Origin: Heterocephalus glaber
Lineage: Eukaryota; Chordata; Mammalia; Rodentia; Bathyergidae
Length of the DNA: 64,000 nt
Direction of reading: 5' to 3'
NCBI RefSeq assembly: GCF_000247695.1
Contig: NW_004624743.1
Location: 5,032,069 to 5,096,068 of the forward strand
Shown: positions 1 through 11,935 of the stretch, one piece after another
How the letters are laid out: each line of letters opens with the position of its first letter
How positions within the stretch are numbered: position 1 is the first letter of the stretch
Position numbers and translations under genes: made by a program
The notes under the pieces: generated by a model
What the model was told of the DNA's origin: nothing
What the model saw: only the letters and a program-made list of their open reading frames with translations
The model's database searches: none

Positions 1-2710
1 AGATTCGAAATTATGTGCTAAATGGAATAAGGGAGGCAAAAGTTGAGCTCTGAGGTATCTTGCTCCTGTATGTGTGCTGTTAGAGCAGACAGAGAGCAGT
101 TTTGGGGTCTTGGGGAGCATAGGACGCCTGCCGATAAGGGATTATGCAAAATATCTGTGAGACTCAAAACATTCCACATGCTGTTTTTCCAAACTGTAAA
201 ATGCAAAAAGAAAATCTTTATTATGAAGAATAAATTAAAAATGTATACATTCCTAGGCTATTTCACTAATAAATAGTCCAGTATATGTGAAAAGTGTGGA
301 TATTATTAATGTTCATTATAGATAGATTACACATAAAGTACTAGACATTGCCTAGATTTAAGAGAAATATGGTAACCTTTGCAAGTTATTTCTCAAAGAG
401 CACGGTAGAAAGGAAGTAACTGATTGTACTACATTAACTTTCATGTAGATGTAGATGTCACACAGACCCTAAAGTATTCAGGGACTTAAAATAAGAAACG
501 AATTCCAAAGACATTAACATCCTCAGAGGAGGACTAAAAGTACTCAGCATAACGCTTACAAATGGCCAGGTTCCACAAAAGCCACTCATTTATTAGCAAA
601 GAAAGTATCTGTGGAGGTTAGCAGTAAATCACCCCTCTCACACCTTGGTGGAGCAATTAAGGCTGGATAACTTTTCTCTTCCTCAATAATCCCGTCCTCA
701 GATCTAGCTCTTGCCATTAGGCAGAATAACTAGATCACTTACAATTTAACGCAAAGGCAGAGTGCTACTGAAGAAATTGCTTTTTATTACTTGCCTGGAA
801 AAGAGCTTTATTTTGTGTTTATTATGTATGTAAAGAAGAGAGAGTATAAGCAAAATAAGGGAAGATAAGGTGCCCTATTTCGGTGAGCAACATGGTAATT
901 GGTAGGATCATTGGGATGCAGGGTGTTGGCCGGGGATTTGCCCTATAGAACCACCATCCCATGAATTAACATAGAAATCCACGGAAGGGAGGAATAAAGT
1001 ATGGCAATAAAACCACTGCGTTTCATACTTTCAAATTTAACATGGGATTAAATTGGGCAAATTTAAAATGGTATGAAAAGTTTCAATACCATAAAGGCCA
1101 GAAGATATGACTGAGTGTTTTACTCTCCTGCTAATATGTGGCAGCACAAATTCCTGTTCTCGGATTACCCATAAATCGCTCTTAATAGGTAGCAAGATTT
1201 AATATAAACAAACTGAAAATAAATGGCCTCAAATTAGAATCCTGTCCTAGAACTCAACCAACTTTTTATTTTTCAGGAAAAATGTGATTTTAGGCTGACC
1301 TTTCACTGTTATTTTGACAAATGTGTAAATTAGTTTACTTGGAGTACCGTTCTTGGGCATTGTTCAGGTCCTTAAACCTTTACTTCTTCGTTCTTTCTTG
1401 ACCTCTCCTCACCCTTGTAGTGCTGAATAGATTCACCTTTTTTTTTTTTCTAGAGCATAAAGCCGTCCTATAATGAAAGGTAAACTGTTTATATATTTGT
1501 GCCTTGAATATTAAAGGCACTACAGTACCAAAAATCTCACCTATTTTTTATTAAAACTGCAATGTACTCAAGTTCTTTTTTCCTTGACTCTGTGACCTTC
1601 AAGAAATTATAGACTCAGAGAATGCTTGAGGCTGCAGTGAGACCAGTTTAATAGTAGTCAATGTGCGTTTTCTACCCTCCTACATTTCTGCCTCCACGGA
1701 CCTTAGGTTGAGATGCCTGAAACTCACAATTCACTTTGCCACCAGGATAATCCTGAATTCATAACCAAGATTTAAAATGCAATGCTCAGTTACCTAAAAT
1801 CTTACAATAGGCTAGCAACAAATGTATTTGTGAGCTTTTCCAAAAGTGTAGCTGAGCTAGTACATGTAAACACCTTAAATGAATTCTTACCACTGAAAAA
1901 TTACTTTGAATTATTTTATATTAAATGTTTTTATACATTTTGAGAATATATAGGAAAGAGATGTTGAAAATTGAAAAAAGTACCCTGATTATATGTTGTC
2001 CTACTTTTCTCTCCCCAAATTGTTTCTTTTGTCCAATTACATATAGGCTTCAACCAGATTATTATAATAGAGCTTACACATAAATTAAAATCAGTACTTA
2101 AATACTAAGAGATGAATAAGACCATGGCATATTTAATGATGTGATCCTAAACTTGAATTCAATAATGCTAAATTGTAATTATATTGTGTTTAGAAAGAAC
2201 ATATCTAAGGATTCCACTTAAATCATATTCAGAGCCTTTAGGCAAAATTATCACAAGTATACAACTTGATTCACTTGGGATAAAGCTTTAGTGATTGCCT
2301 TAACAGCCAACAAAATTGCAAGTGAAATTTCAAAACACAACATTGGAAGAGTGGTTTTGTACTTCCCACTGAAGTGAAACCAGAATGTATATCAGCATGT
2401 AGTTGGCCATATTGATAGGAAATGAAAATATGTTGGTGTTGAGTTTTCATCTGGGACCTTGGAGTCAACTCAAGAACTTAACATCAGTTTTTTTAATCTG
2501 TGTGATACGGGATTGTGGAAATCAGCAGTGGCAGATCTAGTCATTTCCTTTTGTACGTGTTGAAAAATAATATTCCTTCTGAATATACCCCAATCATATA
2601 CTTTATAAAAACAGGCATTATATCTATAAAGAGGAATTGTATACACCTTTTTCTTGGAAATAATATAATACAATTTTTGTAGGCCAAGATAATTCACACC
2701 AAATTTAAAT
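1..2710. other. AT-rich stretch, no gene recognised
   Basis: I see no recognisable coding exon, RNA gene or well-preserved repeat here. Short open frames exist on both strands (for example minus 18-206 and 2271-2468) but lack splice context or recognisable domains. Very old repeat fragments may be present below what can be identified by eye. Confidence 0.5.
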
Positions 2711-2787
2711 AGGGGGACCTGGGGATCCAACTCATGACCTTGCACTTGCGAGGTAGGCACAGTGCCATTGAGGTAAATTCCTGGCCC
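2711..2787 (-). mobile_element. ID-like tRNA-derived SINE, diverged
   Basis: Read on the minus strand it follows the ID-like pattern: a GGGCCAGGAATTTACCTCA head (degenerate A box), CCTACCTCGCAAGTGCAAGG in the middle and GAGTTGGATCCCCAGG at the B box. It has more mismatches than the other copies and no clear A-tail, so it is probably an older insertion. It belongs to the CTGCCTCGCAAG subtype. Confidence 0.75.
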
Positions 2788-3199
2788 TATATCAAATTTA
2801 ATTAATAATTTTCCCAGTATATTTGCTCAGCATCATAGGACATTCTTGGCTTATATTGCAGATGTAGTAGTTTTTGATATTAAAAATGTAAAAACAAGAC
2901 TATACTTAGTCATATACTATGTTCAGCATCTAAATGTGCTAATTTATATTTCTTAATTAATTAAGGTTCTCATTATTTCAAGTCATGTAAACCATATAGA
3001 AAATTAATTTTTCAACTATCCATGACCATTTTCCTTATTGTTGTAGCCACCAAAAATATATTTTTAATGGTAGACATTACACATTTATTAATGTCTTTGG
3101 TAGGAATTGACTATGTTGAAGACTTCAGGGTAAATTCAAGTTTCCTTATTCAGACATATTAAAATACAGTGGTACTTAAATTCATGAATGTCATTTTAA

Positions 3200-3480
3200 A
3201 ATTAATTTCATTGGTACATTTCAGATATACTTGATGATCACAGTCATCATAGGGAATTTGTACCTGTACATGATGTATCTTTCTTCTTCTTTTTTCCCCA
3301 TTTCCCCTCTCCCTTCAATCCCTCTTCTTTTCCTTATTTAAAAAGGCTTTGTTCTCATTTTTTCCTTCTACCTATGTTTTTCCCTTCCTTCTTTTATCCC
3401 TACCCTCTCCCTAGTTCCCCTTCCCATTTGAACATTTTCTTCCCATTTTCTAATATTTATTATACATTTTGATCCTTTTT
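3200..3480 (-). mobile_element. L1 3' end (3' UTR and tail), antisense
   Basis: The plus strand shows a pyrimidine-rich block (TTTTCCCC, CCCTTCCTTC and similar). Its complement is the purine-rich tract typical of an L1 3' UTR, followed on the minus strand by a terminal motif like AATGTACCAATGAAATTAA. The same arrangement recurs near 8.1-8.4, 15.7, 50.4-50.65, 51.5-51.7 and 63.4-63.7 kb. It abuts a sense L1 segment at 3480-4290 in a pattern expected from 5' inversion (twin priming). Confidence 0.7.
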
Positions 3481-4290
3481 TAACCTTTCAGTTTCTCACA
3501 GCAGAGAAAAAATGTGATATTTAAATGTGTATTAAAGCACTAATAATGAAGAGCTAAAAAAAAAAAAAAATCAGACTTCTCGAATTTAAAGACACAATCC
3601 AAAAATGGGGATCTTAAATGAATAGACATTTCTCAGATGAAGAAGTAGAAATGGCAAATAAATCAAGAGATGCAAATGAAAACAACACTGAGATTCTATC
3701 TCACTCCAAAAAGAATAGCTATCATCAAGAAATCAATCAATAGCAAATGCTGGGCGGACTGTGGAGAAAAGGAACCCTGCTCCACTGTTGGTGGGAGTGC
3801 AGACTGGTGCAATCACTGTGGAAATCAGTACGGCGATTCTTCAAAAACTACAACTAGAAGTTCAATTCGACCTGCCTATGCTGTCTTGGTTTCTTACCAA
3901 AAGAATTAATAGAATCATACTATAACAATATATGCGCATCCATGTTTATAGCGGGACAGTTTGTAATAGCTAAGTCTTGGAAAAAAAACCCAAATGCCTA
4001 TCAGCAGAGAAACGGATAAAGAAGATGTAGGGTTTTTCTTTGTATAATGGAATGCTACTCTGCCATTTATGGATAAATTTGAGATATATCTAGGTAAATG
4101 AATGCACCTTGAGCCCATACTCTGTAAGTGAAATGAATCATGAACACTTTTGTTTGTAAATAGTATAGTTCACAAACACAAGCTTTTGGTAAAATTTTGT
4201 TTTTGTTTGCAAACTCTGCATCAGGTGATGAACATGACTGTGGACATCTTTCTGAGAGGAGCACAAATGTGGTCATTTTCCTCAGAATCA
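3480..4290 (+). mobile_element. L1 ORF2 C-terminal part, inverted relative to 3200-3480
   Basis: This matches the well-known L1 ORF2 end: ACATTTCTCAGATGAAGAAG, then the stretch encoding the S/NKCWADCGEKEPCSTVGG region (L1 consensus: [22 protein letters not shown]), then a block resembling the CCATGTTTATAGC and TGGAATGCTACTC parts of the 3' region. The frame is broken by stops and indels, so it is not coding. The segment is upstream in L1 order relative to the antisense 3' end beside it, so together they form one 5'-inverted minus-strand insertion. An A15 run sits near 3556. Confidence 0.8.
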
Positions 4291-4294
4291 TTGA

Positions 4295-5267
4295 AAAAAT
4301 TAAGTACCTGAACCGAGGTACTACTGTACTCGATACCTGTTCTATAGTGTAAATGTGTAAGCATTTATCTAGGGAATAGGACTAGGTAACATTAAAAGCA
4401 AGTCTTTACTTTTTTCTGGAAAATTCCAACTATTTTTTTATAATACACACCACTAATAATGGTGTATAAAGTATTTTATTCTTTTACATCCTTGCCAACA
4501 TTTACTATTTTTAAACTCTTAAATGTTTATCAACTTTGCTATTTTCACTCTAATTTACCATTTCTTGATTACTGGCAAAGCCAAGTATCTTTTCCTAGTT
4601 TTATTGGCCACTTAGAAATGATAGAGAATGAATAAAAGGCGCTAACTGCATAGGCATCCACATCCATTTTCAAAGAGAACAACAGCTGTCCACTACTGAC
4701 CACAGAAGTGTTTTTTATTCTGCTCATTTTCAAGTTGATTATCCATGTTTTGAAACTGAACTTCTTAACATTTTATCCACATGTCATGTATAATTTATCT
4801 GTACCCACCTACTGTTCTATAGATTTAGAACCCTAATACTCTTTTGTATATACACACTGGTTATATGTTGCTAGATATGTCTTTAGTTTTTCTTTCAATA
4901 AACATGTGTTTAGAGTTTTACTATAGACAACTTACCATTTCTTATTAGTAGTCGTTTCTGTAAAACATGTTTCTCCAGTTTTGTTGTCTGTGTGACATTT
5001 GCCCAACTCTGATACACATCCCATTCTCATTCTTCATACTTTACATATCTCCATTGTTTACAATCTTTAGAAAATCTATGTGTTTCACATATCATGTTTT
5101 TCAGCTTCTTGACCATGTGAATTCAAAGATTTGGAGTTACTTTTTAAATTATTATGGATATGAATGTCAGGCTTGGTTTATGTGCATGAGAAACATTTAG
5201 GGATATTGTTTAAAATATAATTTTTATCTTTTCCCTAAATAAATCTATTGGAATCTGTATGCTTCCC

Positions 5268-5315
<48 letters not shown>

Positions 5316-6955
5316 ACATATACATGCACATGTTTTTATTTTTTCTTTTGCTTACTGAAGTTTAAGAAATACTAGGATTACTTAAACTACTGATTATAAA
5401 AATGTAGGGTTTGAAAGGTGATTTAATCAAAATAATTAACTTGGTTCAGAATTGACCTCAAACCTCTATATAAAATCATATTCTGGGAAATAAGTGTCCC
5501 TTGCCTCTCAATTTTCTCTTAACACAATGCATTGATCTTAACTTATTGACTTCAGTGGAGTTTTCTTTAGTACTCTACTATATTAATAGAAATATGGTAG
5601 GCCACAAGGCTATCTAATTTGACTACATTTTTCAGTTGGTTTACTTCTTTTTTCTTGTCTCAGCCTCCTTTGGAATTGAATATGATTATATTTTTATGAA
5701 AGAACAGTTAGCAGAAGGGCAGTCTCTGAATTTCTGTTCTGCCATTTAATATTTTTGGAGAATTTCCATATGTTCTTTAAGGACTACATTCCTTCTGGGG
5801 TGTGTAGAATATGGGCTGCAAGGGACTAACAAGTAGAACTCTTCCACTGAATTCCCTGTTCATATTTGGACTGTTAAATGAGAAATAACTCAATTTATAT
5901 GCATCTTAGTGTACCATATATATGGCCTCATGTAATAGCAATACAATATTAACTATTGCTTGAGAGTGTAAAATGAAACACTTCATCAGTTTTTCAAGAG
6001 GACCTAACTATGTGTGTTTACCTTAACTATTTTCAGAAAACAAAAAAAATCAAAATGTTTTAAAGAAATTAGCAAAAGAATATATATTGAATCCAGATTT
6101 AACTGACTGGAAAATAAATGCCTGTGGATATATATATCCTCATGTAGATATGTATCTGTGCATAAGACATATGTGTGCTTTCCAATTATAACTTGAAATT
6201 GTCTATCATGACTCACAAAATTATTCAAAATGTAAAAGAAAATAATTTTATTTTTCAATACATTTTTCCTTGTTCAACTTTTAAGTCACATTTGAATTGA
6301 TCAAAAATTTAAAACTATCACACACACTGCAAATAGAAACTTGACAATGAGAAAATGCAGTTGTTAAATGTCACATAACCATCTTCTGTGGGTCCCCTAT
6401 CTTCTATAGCAAGGAGTGAGGCATTTTCATTGTAAAACAATTTAACAGAATGGCCTTAAATACATTAATCTTAGCATAAAATATTTTAGGTTGCTTTACA
6501 GAAAGTTGGAAATTTCAAGAACTTTGGAGATAAAATGCAATGAAAACTATAGAACACAGGTAACATATGTTGCTCCAAATAGTTTGACATTAATGTTTTA
6601 CCGAAATTTTGCTGCTCATTTCTTATGAATTCAAATTAAATGAGGAAGTTTTTATGTAGGAAAATAACTCACAGCTGCCTTTATATTCTTCCATGAAGCT
6701 GTCATTGAAAGGTTACTGATATCTGTCTACTTTATTTCAATGCCTGACCAGTGGAACCACTGTGCTTTAAGTAACCTTAAATCAGAAACCCAATAAAAGC
6801 TTTATTCTAGCATATCTTAATTAATATATAACGACATGCAGAAAGATATGTCTGTAGAAAGAGTTAATATAAGTTAAAGGGTATGTTTCAAATACTGTAA
6901 CTAGTTTGTCCTTCAGTTGTAATATATTCTAGGTGTTCGAAGTCTTTCATCTTTA
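4295..6955. other. AT-rich stretch with a (CA)n tract, no gene recognised
   Basis: Apart from the dinucleotide tract at 5272-5330 I see nothing well supported. A good donor-like site on the minus strand at 4936/4935 (AATG|GTAAGTTG) has no convincing acceptor partner. Confidence 0.45.
5272..5330. repeat. (CA)n microsatellite
   Basis: This is a near-uninterrupted CA repeat of about 38 bp, followed by an interrupted CA/TA tail. Confidence 0.97.
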
Positions 6956-6956
6956 C

Positions 6957-7470
6957 CTCTATTAGTCAGGGGGAGCAGATTCTATAAAATGTATATGGGA
7001 TAATAAAAGGGATTTACTAGGTAGGTTTACAGAATTGGAAGGAGAGGGGTCCCAGTGGCAGTCTGCAGGATCACAGGTAGAAGAATATAAAATGGCAGCC
7101 ACGCTGTGGAAAGCCAGAGGATCCAAGTTGAAGACTGAAGCCTGGGAGCTCCCTGTAGAGCCACGAGTGAGAGACTTTGTCAGAAGGAGGAAGAGTCTCT
7201 GTTAGAAGACTGAAGAAACTGTAGATTAATGAGCGCAGGCAGCAGACAAGACTGAAGACCAGCACCTCCTCTAAAACGTTAACCTTTCCTTCTTTCCCTT
7301 TTTATTCTCTGCAGCCCACAAGCCTACTGGTTGGTTTCGCCCACATTCAGGGCAGGTCTTCTGCCCTCAGTGGTTGGCCCGCATATCAATCATTCACAGA
7401 TGCACCCAGAATTTACTAATCTGCTAGACGCTTCTTACTGAAGTCATATTGACTTCTTACAATTAACAAT
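6957..7470 (-). mobile_element. ERVL-type LTR (MLT2-like), antisense
   Basis: The plus-strand left edge ATTAGTCAGGGGGAGCAGA resembles the reverse complement of the MLT2 LTR 3' end (GGAGAACCCTGACTAATA). The middle has the CCAGAGGATCC / GAAGACTGAAG spacing of that LTR. The right part (CATTCAGGGCAGGTCTTCTG) matches the region that, in the sense direction, follows the LTR's opening. The right end reads in reverse as TGTTATTGTTAATTG, consistent with an LTR that starts TG. It is a solitary LTR; no internal region is seen next to it. The identification is from memory of the consensus. Confidence 0.6.
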
Positions 7471-7655
7471 AACATTATTAGAAGTTAGAAATATTGTACA
7501 CAGTTGAAAAATGTTATTTCCTAACCTTTATATCCTACAAAATACAGGTACATTTAAAAAAATATTAATCACTTAAATTGGTCTCGTTTTAAAGAAAAAT
7601 TTTTTTCTATTACTTATTTTCAAAATACTCATGTTTAGTAGTTCTTAGTTTTATG

Positions 7656-7765
7656 NNNNNNNNNNNNNNNNNNNNNNNNNNNNNNNNNNNNNNNNNNNNN
7701 NNNNNNNNNNNNNNNNNNNNNNNNNNNNNNNNNNNNNNNNNNNNNNNNNNNNNNNNNNNNNNNNN
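7656..7765. other. Assembly gap (110 N)
   Basis: There are 110 consecutive N, immediately followed by ATATATATAT. The gap probably reflects an (AT)n tract that was not resolved in assembly. Confidence 1.
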
Positions 7766-7890
7766 ATATATATATTTTTGGATAGGTCTCTATATTGCTG
7801 GGTTAGTCTCCAGATCCTGACTTCAACCATCCTCCTAACCTATCCTCTCCGGGAGCTGAGACTACAGGTGCATGTGACTGTTCTAACAAA
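7766..7890 (-). mobile_element. B1/7SL-like SINE fragment, antisense
   Basis: The order of plus-strand blocks is that of an antisense 7SL-derived SINE: GGTCTCTATATTGCTGGG, TGACTTCAACCATCCTCC, and GGGAGCTGAGACTACAGGTG. The 3' (A-tail) side runs into the gap, so the left boundary is unknown. Confidence 0.75.
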
Positions 7891-8125
7891 AAGTGTAATT
7901 CTTAATATACTGAAATGACAGCTTCAAAATTTATCAACTCATGACCAGTCTAGTTCCTTCATAACCATTTAGATTTTACTTTACCTCTCTTCCCACCTGG
8001 TAATTTATTCTGAAGCCAATTTAATGCATCATATAATGTCATTCACAAATATGTAAATATGAATCTTTAAAGCATAAGTGCATTTAACCCATTTCACATT
8101 ATCTATTATACCTTTTACTACTTAT

Positions 8126-8400
8126 TTACACTTTCAGTTTCTCACACCAGAGAAACTATAAGGGGAAGGGAAAGTGGAAGTGGTAGGGGAAAGGAAAGAA
8201 GGGAATGGAATTTATATGAGAAAATGAAAGAAAATGGAAGCAAAATCTATGTAAATCGGGGAGAGTGGAGGGTTGAAGGGAAGGTAGTAGAATGGGGAAA
8301 AAATAAGAACCAGGAGAATTATGTAAAGGTGCAAACTCCCAATGACAAATGTCATTATGTTGTAAACCTAAAATGTACCAATAAAATTAATAAAAAAGAA
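8126..8400 (+). mobile_element. L1 3' UTR and tail, sense
   Basis: It begins with CAGTTTCTCACACCAGAGAA, runs through a purine-rich tract (AAGGGGAAGGGAAAGTGGAA), and ends with CCTAAAATGTACCAATAAAA and an A-rich tail. No ORF2 sequence precedes it, so it is a heavily 5'-truncated insertion. The 67-codon open frame across it is fortuitous. Confidence 0.8.
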
Positions 8401-9385
8401 TGCATTTATCATTATGTGCCATACTAATTATACTTCTCATATATGTGAAAATTAAACATTTATTAGCCCAATTAAATATCCAGTAGTTGCTTTAAATGCT
8501 TAAAGTTTTTAATTAAATATGCTAAAGATTATGTTCTTAAGGTCTTTAATTAAATAGCTGATTTATTTGAATTGGAATCCAAATGAAGGACTCATATTGG
8601 ATTTAGTCAATAAGTTTCTTAAATATTTTATTTTTGAATTTTGACCCCATATCCCCAAAGCTTCCAACTAATTAGCTCTGTTTTGATAACACTGAGATTT
8701 CTAGAGAACTAAGGGTGTGCATTTTAAAATAAATTTAGTTATTATAATATAATGTAAATTCAGAAAAATATACAAATCACCTTTCAAAATGTGCAACTCT
8801 TTCTATATCACTATATAGAGTACGCTCAGTTACTTTTCAAAATTGATCACTACTATGAAATCACCACTCTTTTGTATGTATTAGAGTTTTTCAAAATAAT
8901 CAGACTAATTTTCACTCTTGCAAGCAGTGTATTTGTAGTTTTTTTTTTTACTTTGTCTTCTTCTTTTACCCAACATTGACTTTTTGTAGAACTATCCCAT
9001 TTTGATTTATTTTGAATTTCACTCTGACTATAAAATTTTAAAAATTTCATCTGTTAATCAGGCATTTACAAAGCCACTAAAATCTCAAAATTGCCTAAGT
9101 TTTATTTTTGGCAAAACTGTTTCGTTGGTAGTACAATGTATTCCACAAGGCACAAGGTGGCACATAGCATCAGGGTCCCTCACTTTCTAATTTATATGGA
9201 CTTGATAATCATCACTTTGATTCATTTTTCTTTTAGATGTTGTTAAAATGGGGATAGTCAGAATAAAATTATCCTTATCTTTTAGTGGGAATTTTATTTT
9301 TAGGGGAAACTGAAACATTTCATCAATTATTTGGTTTTTATCAGGTACGGTTCCTATAAGGAACAAGGAGTTAAAAAAGAATATT
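8400..9385. other. AT-rich stretch, nothing recognised
   Basis: No recognisable repeat, exon or RNA gene was seen. Short open frames on both strands lack features of real coding DNA. Confidence 0.45.
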
Positions 9386-9585
9386 CTTGCCAGCTGTGGA
9401 GGTACCTGCCTGTCATCCCAGCACTCTGGGAGTCTGGGGGTCTGGGGTATGATGATCACAAGTTCCAGCCCAGCCTGGACAACTTACTGACTTAGTGAGA
9501 CCTTGTCTTAAATAAAAAACAAACAGTACTGAGGATTTGAGGATGTAGATCAGTTTAAAGACCTTAGAGGGACCCTAGAAAGTGC
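9386..9585 (+). mobile_element. B1-ID composite SINE (B4-like)
   Basis: The left half follows a B1/7SL monomer: TGCCTGTCATCCCAGCACTC, then a short GGGTCTGGGG region, AGTTCCAGCCCAGCCTGGAC and AGTGAGACCTTGTCTTAAA. After an A-rich linker the right half is ID-like and decayed (GTACTGAGGATTTGAGGATG, TAGATCAGTTTAAAGACC). The B1-plus-ID order is that of rodent B4 / ID_B1 elements. Divergence is considerable, so it is an old copy. Confidence 0.75.
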
Positions 9586-9694
9586 TTATTTTTGTCTCAT
9601 TATTCCAGAATTTAATTAAAAACTTTTCGGCTTATCTCCACATGGTTGATTTGTACATGCTGCACCCTCCTTCCATCTTTGTGTTGAGTCTTAC

Positions 9695-9857
9695 TTAATG
9701 CTGATGAGCACATGTTCTGAGGCATCCGGTCTGCTGTGAGGATTTCTGCATCTGTGTTCCTCAAGGTGTCAGCCTGGAGTTTTCGCATCCGGGTAGCTTT
9801 GGTGTGAAAGCTGATTTCAGGGGATGAATTTAGAAATGCTCCCTCCCTCTCTGCTTT
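9695..9857 (-). CDS. Candidate internal coding exon, unidentified gene
   Basis: The minus strand shows a pyrimidine-rich acceptor (ATTTTTATTTCAG) immediately before 9857 and a donor GCATTAA|GTAAGACT at 9695/9694. The 163 nt between them are open in one frame only; the other two hit stops early. The translation starts in phase 0 as KAEREGAFLNSSPEISFHTK and continues with TRMRKLQADTLRNTDAEIL; it ends after one base of a codon. Composition (charged, polar, few rare residues) resembles real protein. The open frame extends to 141 codons (9612-10037), but the flanks look intronic. I do not recognise the protein. Phase 0 entry fits the phase 0 exit of the candidate exon at 38721-38853. A pseudoexon or an old coding relic is possible. 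Confidence 0.4.
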
Positions 9858-9859
9858 CT

Positions 9860-11500
9860 GAAATAAAAATGAAATAACATTCATTTGTTTACTACTTTTC
9901 AGAATAATAAGATGAAAATTCTCAATTAAGATGTTGCCTGGAGCGCTCTTTTCTCTTTTACTGAAAATACTAATTTCTCTCAGCTTCCTTAATAATTTAT
10001 ACATAGGGAGAATTTTGAAATGTTTTAAACACTTCAAATTAGTGAAATTAATATTCTGTCAATGCTCAAAATATTGTCATTGCCCTCAGATACAGTTTAG
10101 GTCATTCTAAATAAGACCCCTGCTGTCCTCGATATTCACATTTCTTCCTGTAGCAAGTTCTTCCAGACTTATTGCATATCACCCCCATTTCAAATTTGAG
10201 GTCAATCCCTCCTCCATACCCAAAGGCTCTTCTTTCTTTATAATATGATGCTTCGTGTGCTTCTTATGAAGATTTTTGTCCTTCCTTGAATAGCATGAGG
10301 AATTGCTACATTTTTTGAAGGAGAAAATATATCACAGACTGTTGCTTTTCAAAACAATGTTTAGTACTGGTATTTAAAATATTTTTCTTCTAGCCGGTGA
10401 TTTTGTTTTGTATTGTGGACCATTTTGGATGGATATTACCACCACCAACATAGTTGTTCTGCTCAGGTTTTGTCAGGGTTGGGGGGAAGGGGAGACAGTT
10501 CAACACAGCAAGAATGGCGAAACATTCTGTGCAGCCATTCCGTGCATCCCCATTGTGGAAATGTCCATGCATATCTACATTTGCATTGAAATTCTCAAAT
10601 TTGTACACCAACGTGCTCTGAGAGTGTATCAATATAAAATATAAAGTAGAATTAATGAGTGAATGTTAATGAAGGTATGTAGAAGCTTCAGTAAACATAA
10701 CTCAGGGAAAGCTAAAACGTAAATATTTACAACACAAACAGAAAATAAAAGTTTGGAAGAGAAAGATGGAAATCAGACTTCTCTATGAATATTTTGATTC
10801 ATAAAGTGCATATTGTGACTATGATACTATTTTATATAAAAATTAATTTGTATTTTCAGTCTTGATCTGTATGGCTAAAGGCTCATGAAATTTCTTTGAT
10901 CAAAAGTCATTTTCCAATTATGGTTTTATCATTTTTGTTTTTTCTAATAAATTGATGTCTGCCTACTAATTTTCATCTACTTAGTTTCTTTCATTACTAT
11001 TAAAGTTATTATTTTTTCTCTCCTTCCTTAGACTAAAATATAGGAGGAGAAATTGAGTCATTTTTCTTTTCTAATGATAGTGCTCTAATTATTTCTCTAA
11101 ATCCCCCCTTCCAATTACTGATTAAGCAATATCCTACAAGATTTAATAATCTTTGTTTAAATGTTTATGCAGTTCAAAACCTAATGTCACTTGACTGTTT
11201 TTTATCTGTGAGATTTTAGAAGTGTGTTACATAGATACTTCTGAAACAACTTTCTCTTGGTTAATTCTAATGCAATTGAATTGCAGTTCGAGGAAATACT
11301 TTGTGTGATTTGAATCATTTGAATATATTGAGAATTGAATTTTAGCCTATTAGAAAGGTCAGCAAAATCTATTTGAAGAGCCTGATTGTAAATATTTTAT
11401 GATTTGCAAACCACATACAGCTTTTCTTACATTTGCTTTTTTTTAAAAAGCATGTTAAACATATAAAAATACTTAGTTTGCTGGTTATTAAAAAACAGTT
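9860..11500. other. Intergenic or intronic stretch, nothing recognised
   Basis: No repeat family or exon could be assigned with confidence. Small overlapping open frames at 10390-10644 lie on opposite strands and lack splice context. Confidence 0.45.
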
Positions 11501-11502
11501 GG

Positions 11503-11575
11503 GGACAGGGTTTCATCTACATTACCTAGCCTAGAATATGGTTGACCTTGACAAATATTTCCTATGCACTTGTGT
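11503..11575 (-). mobile_element. Possible B1-like SINE fragment, antisense
   Basis: The string GGGGACAGGGTTTCATCTAC followed by CCTAGCCTAGAATATGGTTG resembles an antisense B1 (GAGACAGGGTTTCTCTGTG, CCCTGGCTGTCCTGG). It is short and diverged, so this is a weak call. Confidence 0.35.
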
Positions 11576-11935
11576 TCAATAACAGTCTGCCTTTATTTGT
11601 TGTATTGTATAAATGGTAGTGACTTCATGTTGTTTAGGTGCTTTTATTCAAATTCTGTATCTCTGAATAGATTATATGTCTACTAGTTCTATTCATAATT
11701 GAAAGAAGTACAGTGAAATCTCTGATTGTGGAATTGTATATTTTTCTTGAAGTTATTGGAGTTTTTACTTCATGTAGTTTGAAGCTCTGTTATTTGATTC
11801 ATGAACCCTTAGCATCATTCTGTCCTGTGATGGTCTAATCACTTTGTCCTTGTCAAACAATCATCTTTGTTCATGACAATATTCTTTTCTTTGAAGTGAA
11901 TTTTGTCTGATATTAAAAGAGCTGCTTTAACATTT
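11576..11935 (-). mobile_element. Old L1 fragment, antisense
   Basis: Plus-strand blocks such as GAAGCTCTGTTATTTGATTC and AAGTGAATTTTGTCTGATAT match the antisense of the older mammalian L1 (L1M) ORF region. The same antisense element appears to resume at 13860, after an inserted sense-strand L1. Confidence 0.6.

Noticed and set aside
3670..4290. Host gene fragment with Cys-rich peptide (SKCWADCGEKEPC region)
   Set aside because: The peptide matches the C-terminal part of L1 ORF2, so it is transposon sequence.
4936..5010. Minus-strand exon ending AAATG|GTAAGTTG
   Set aside because: Two frames are open and the only upstream AG sites lack pyrimidine tracts.
9612..10037. Intact 141-codon single-exon gene on the minus strand
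   Set aside because: Only the middle (9695-9857) looks coding, with splice-like borders; the two flanks are AT-rich, and residues there look like translated intron.
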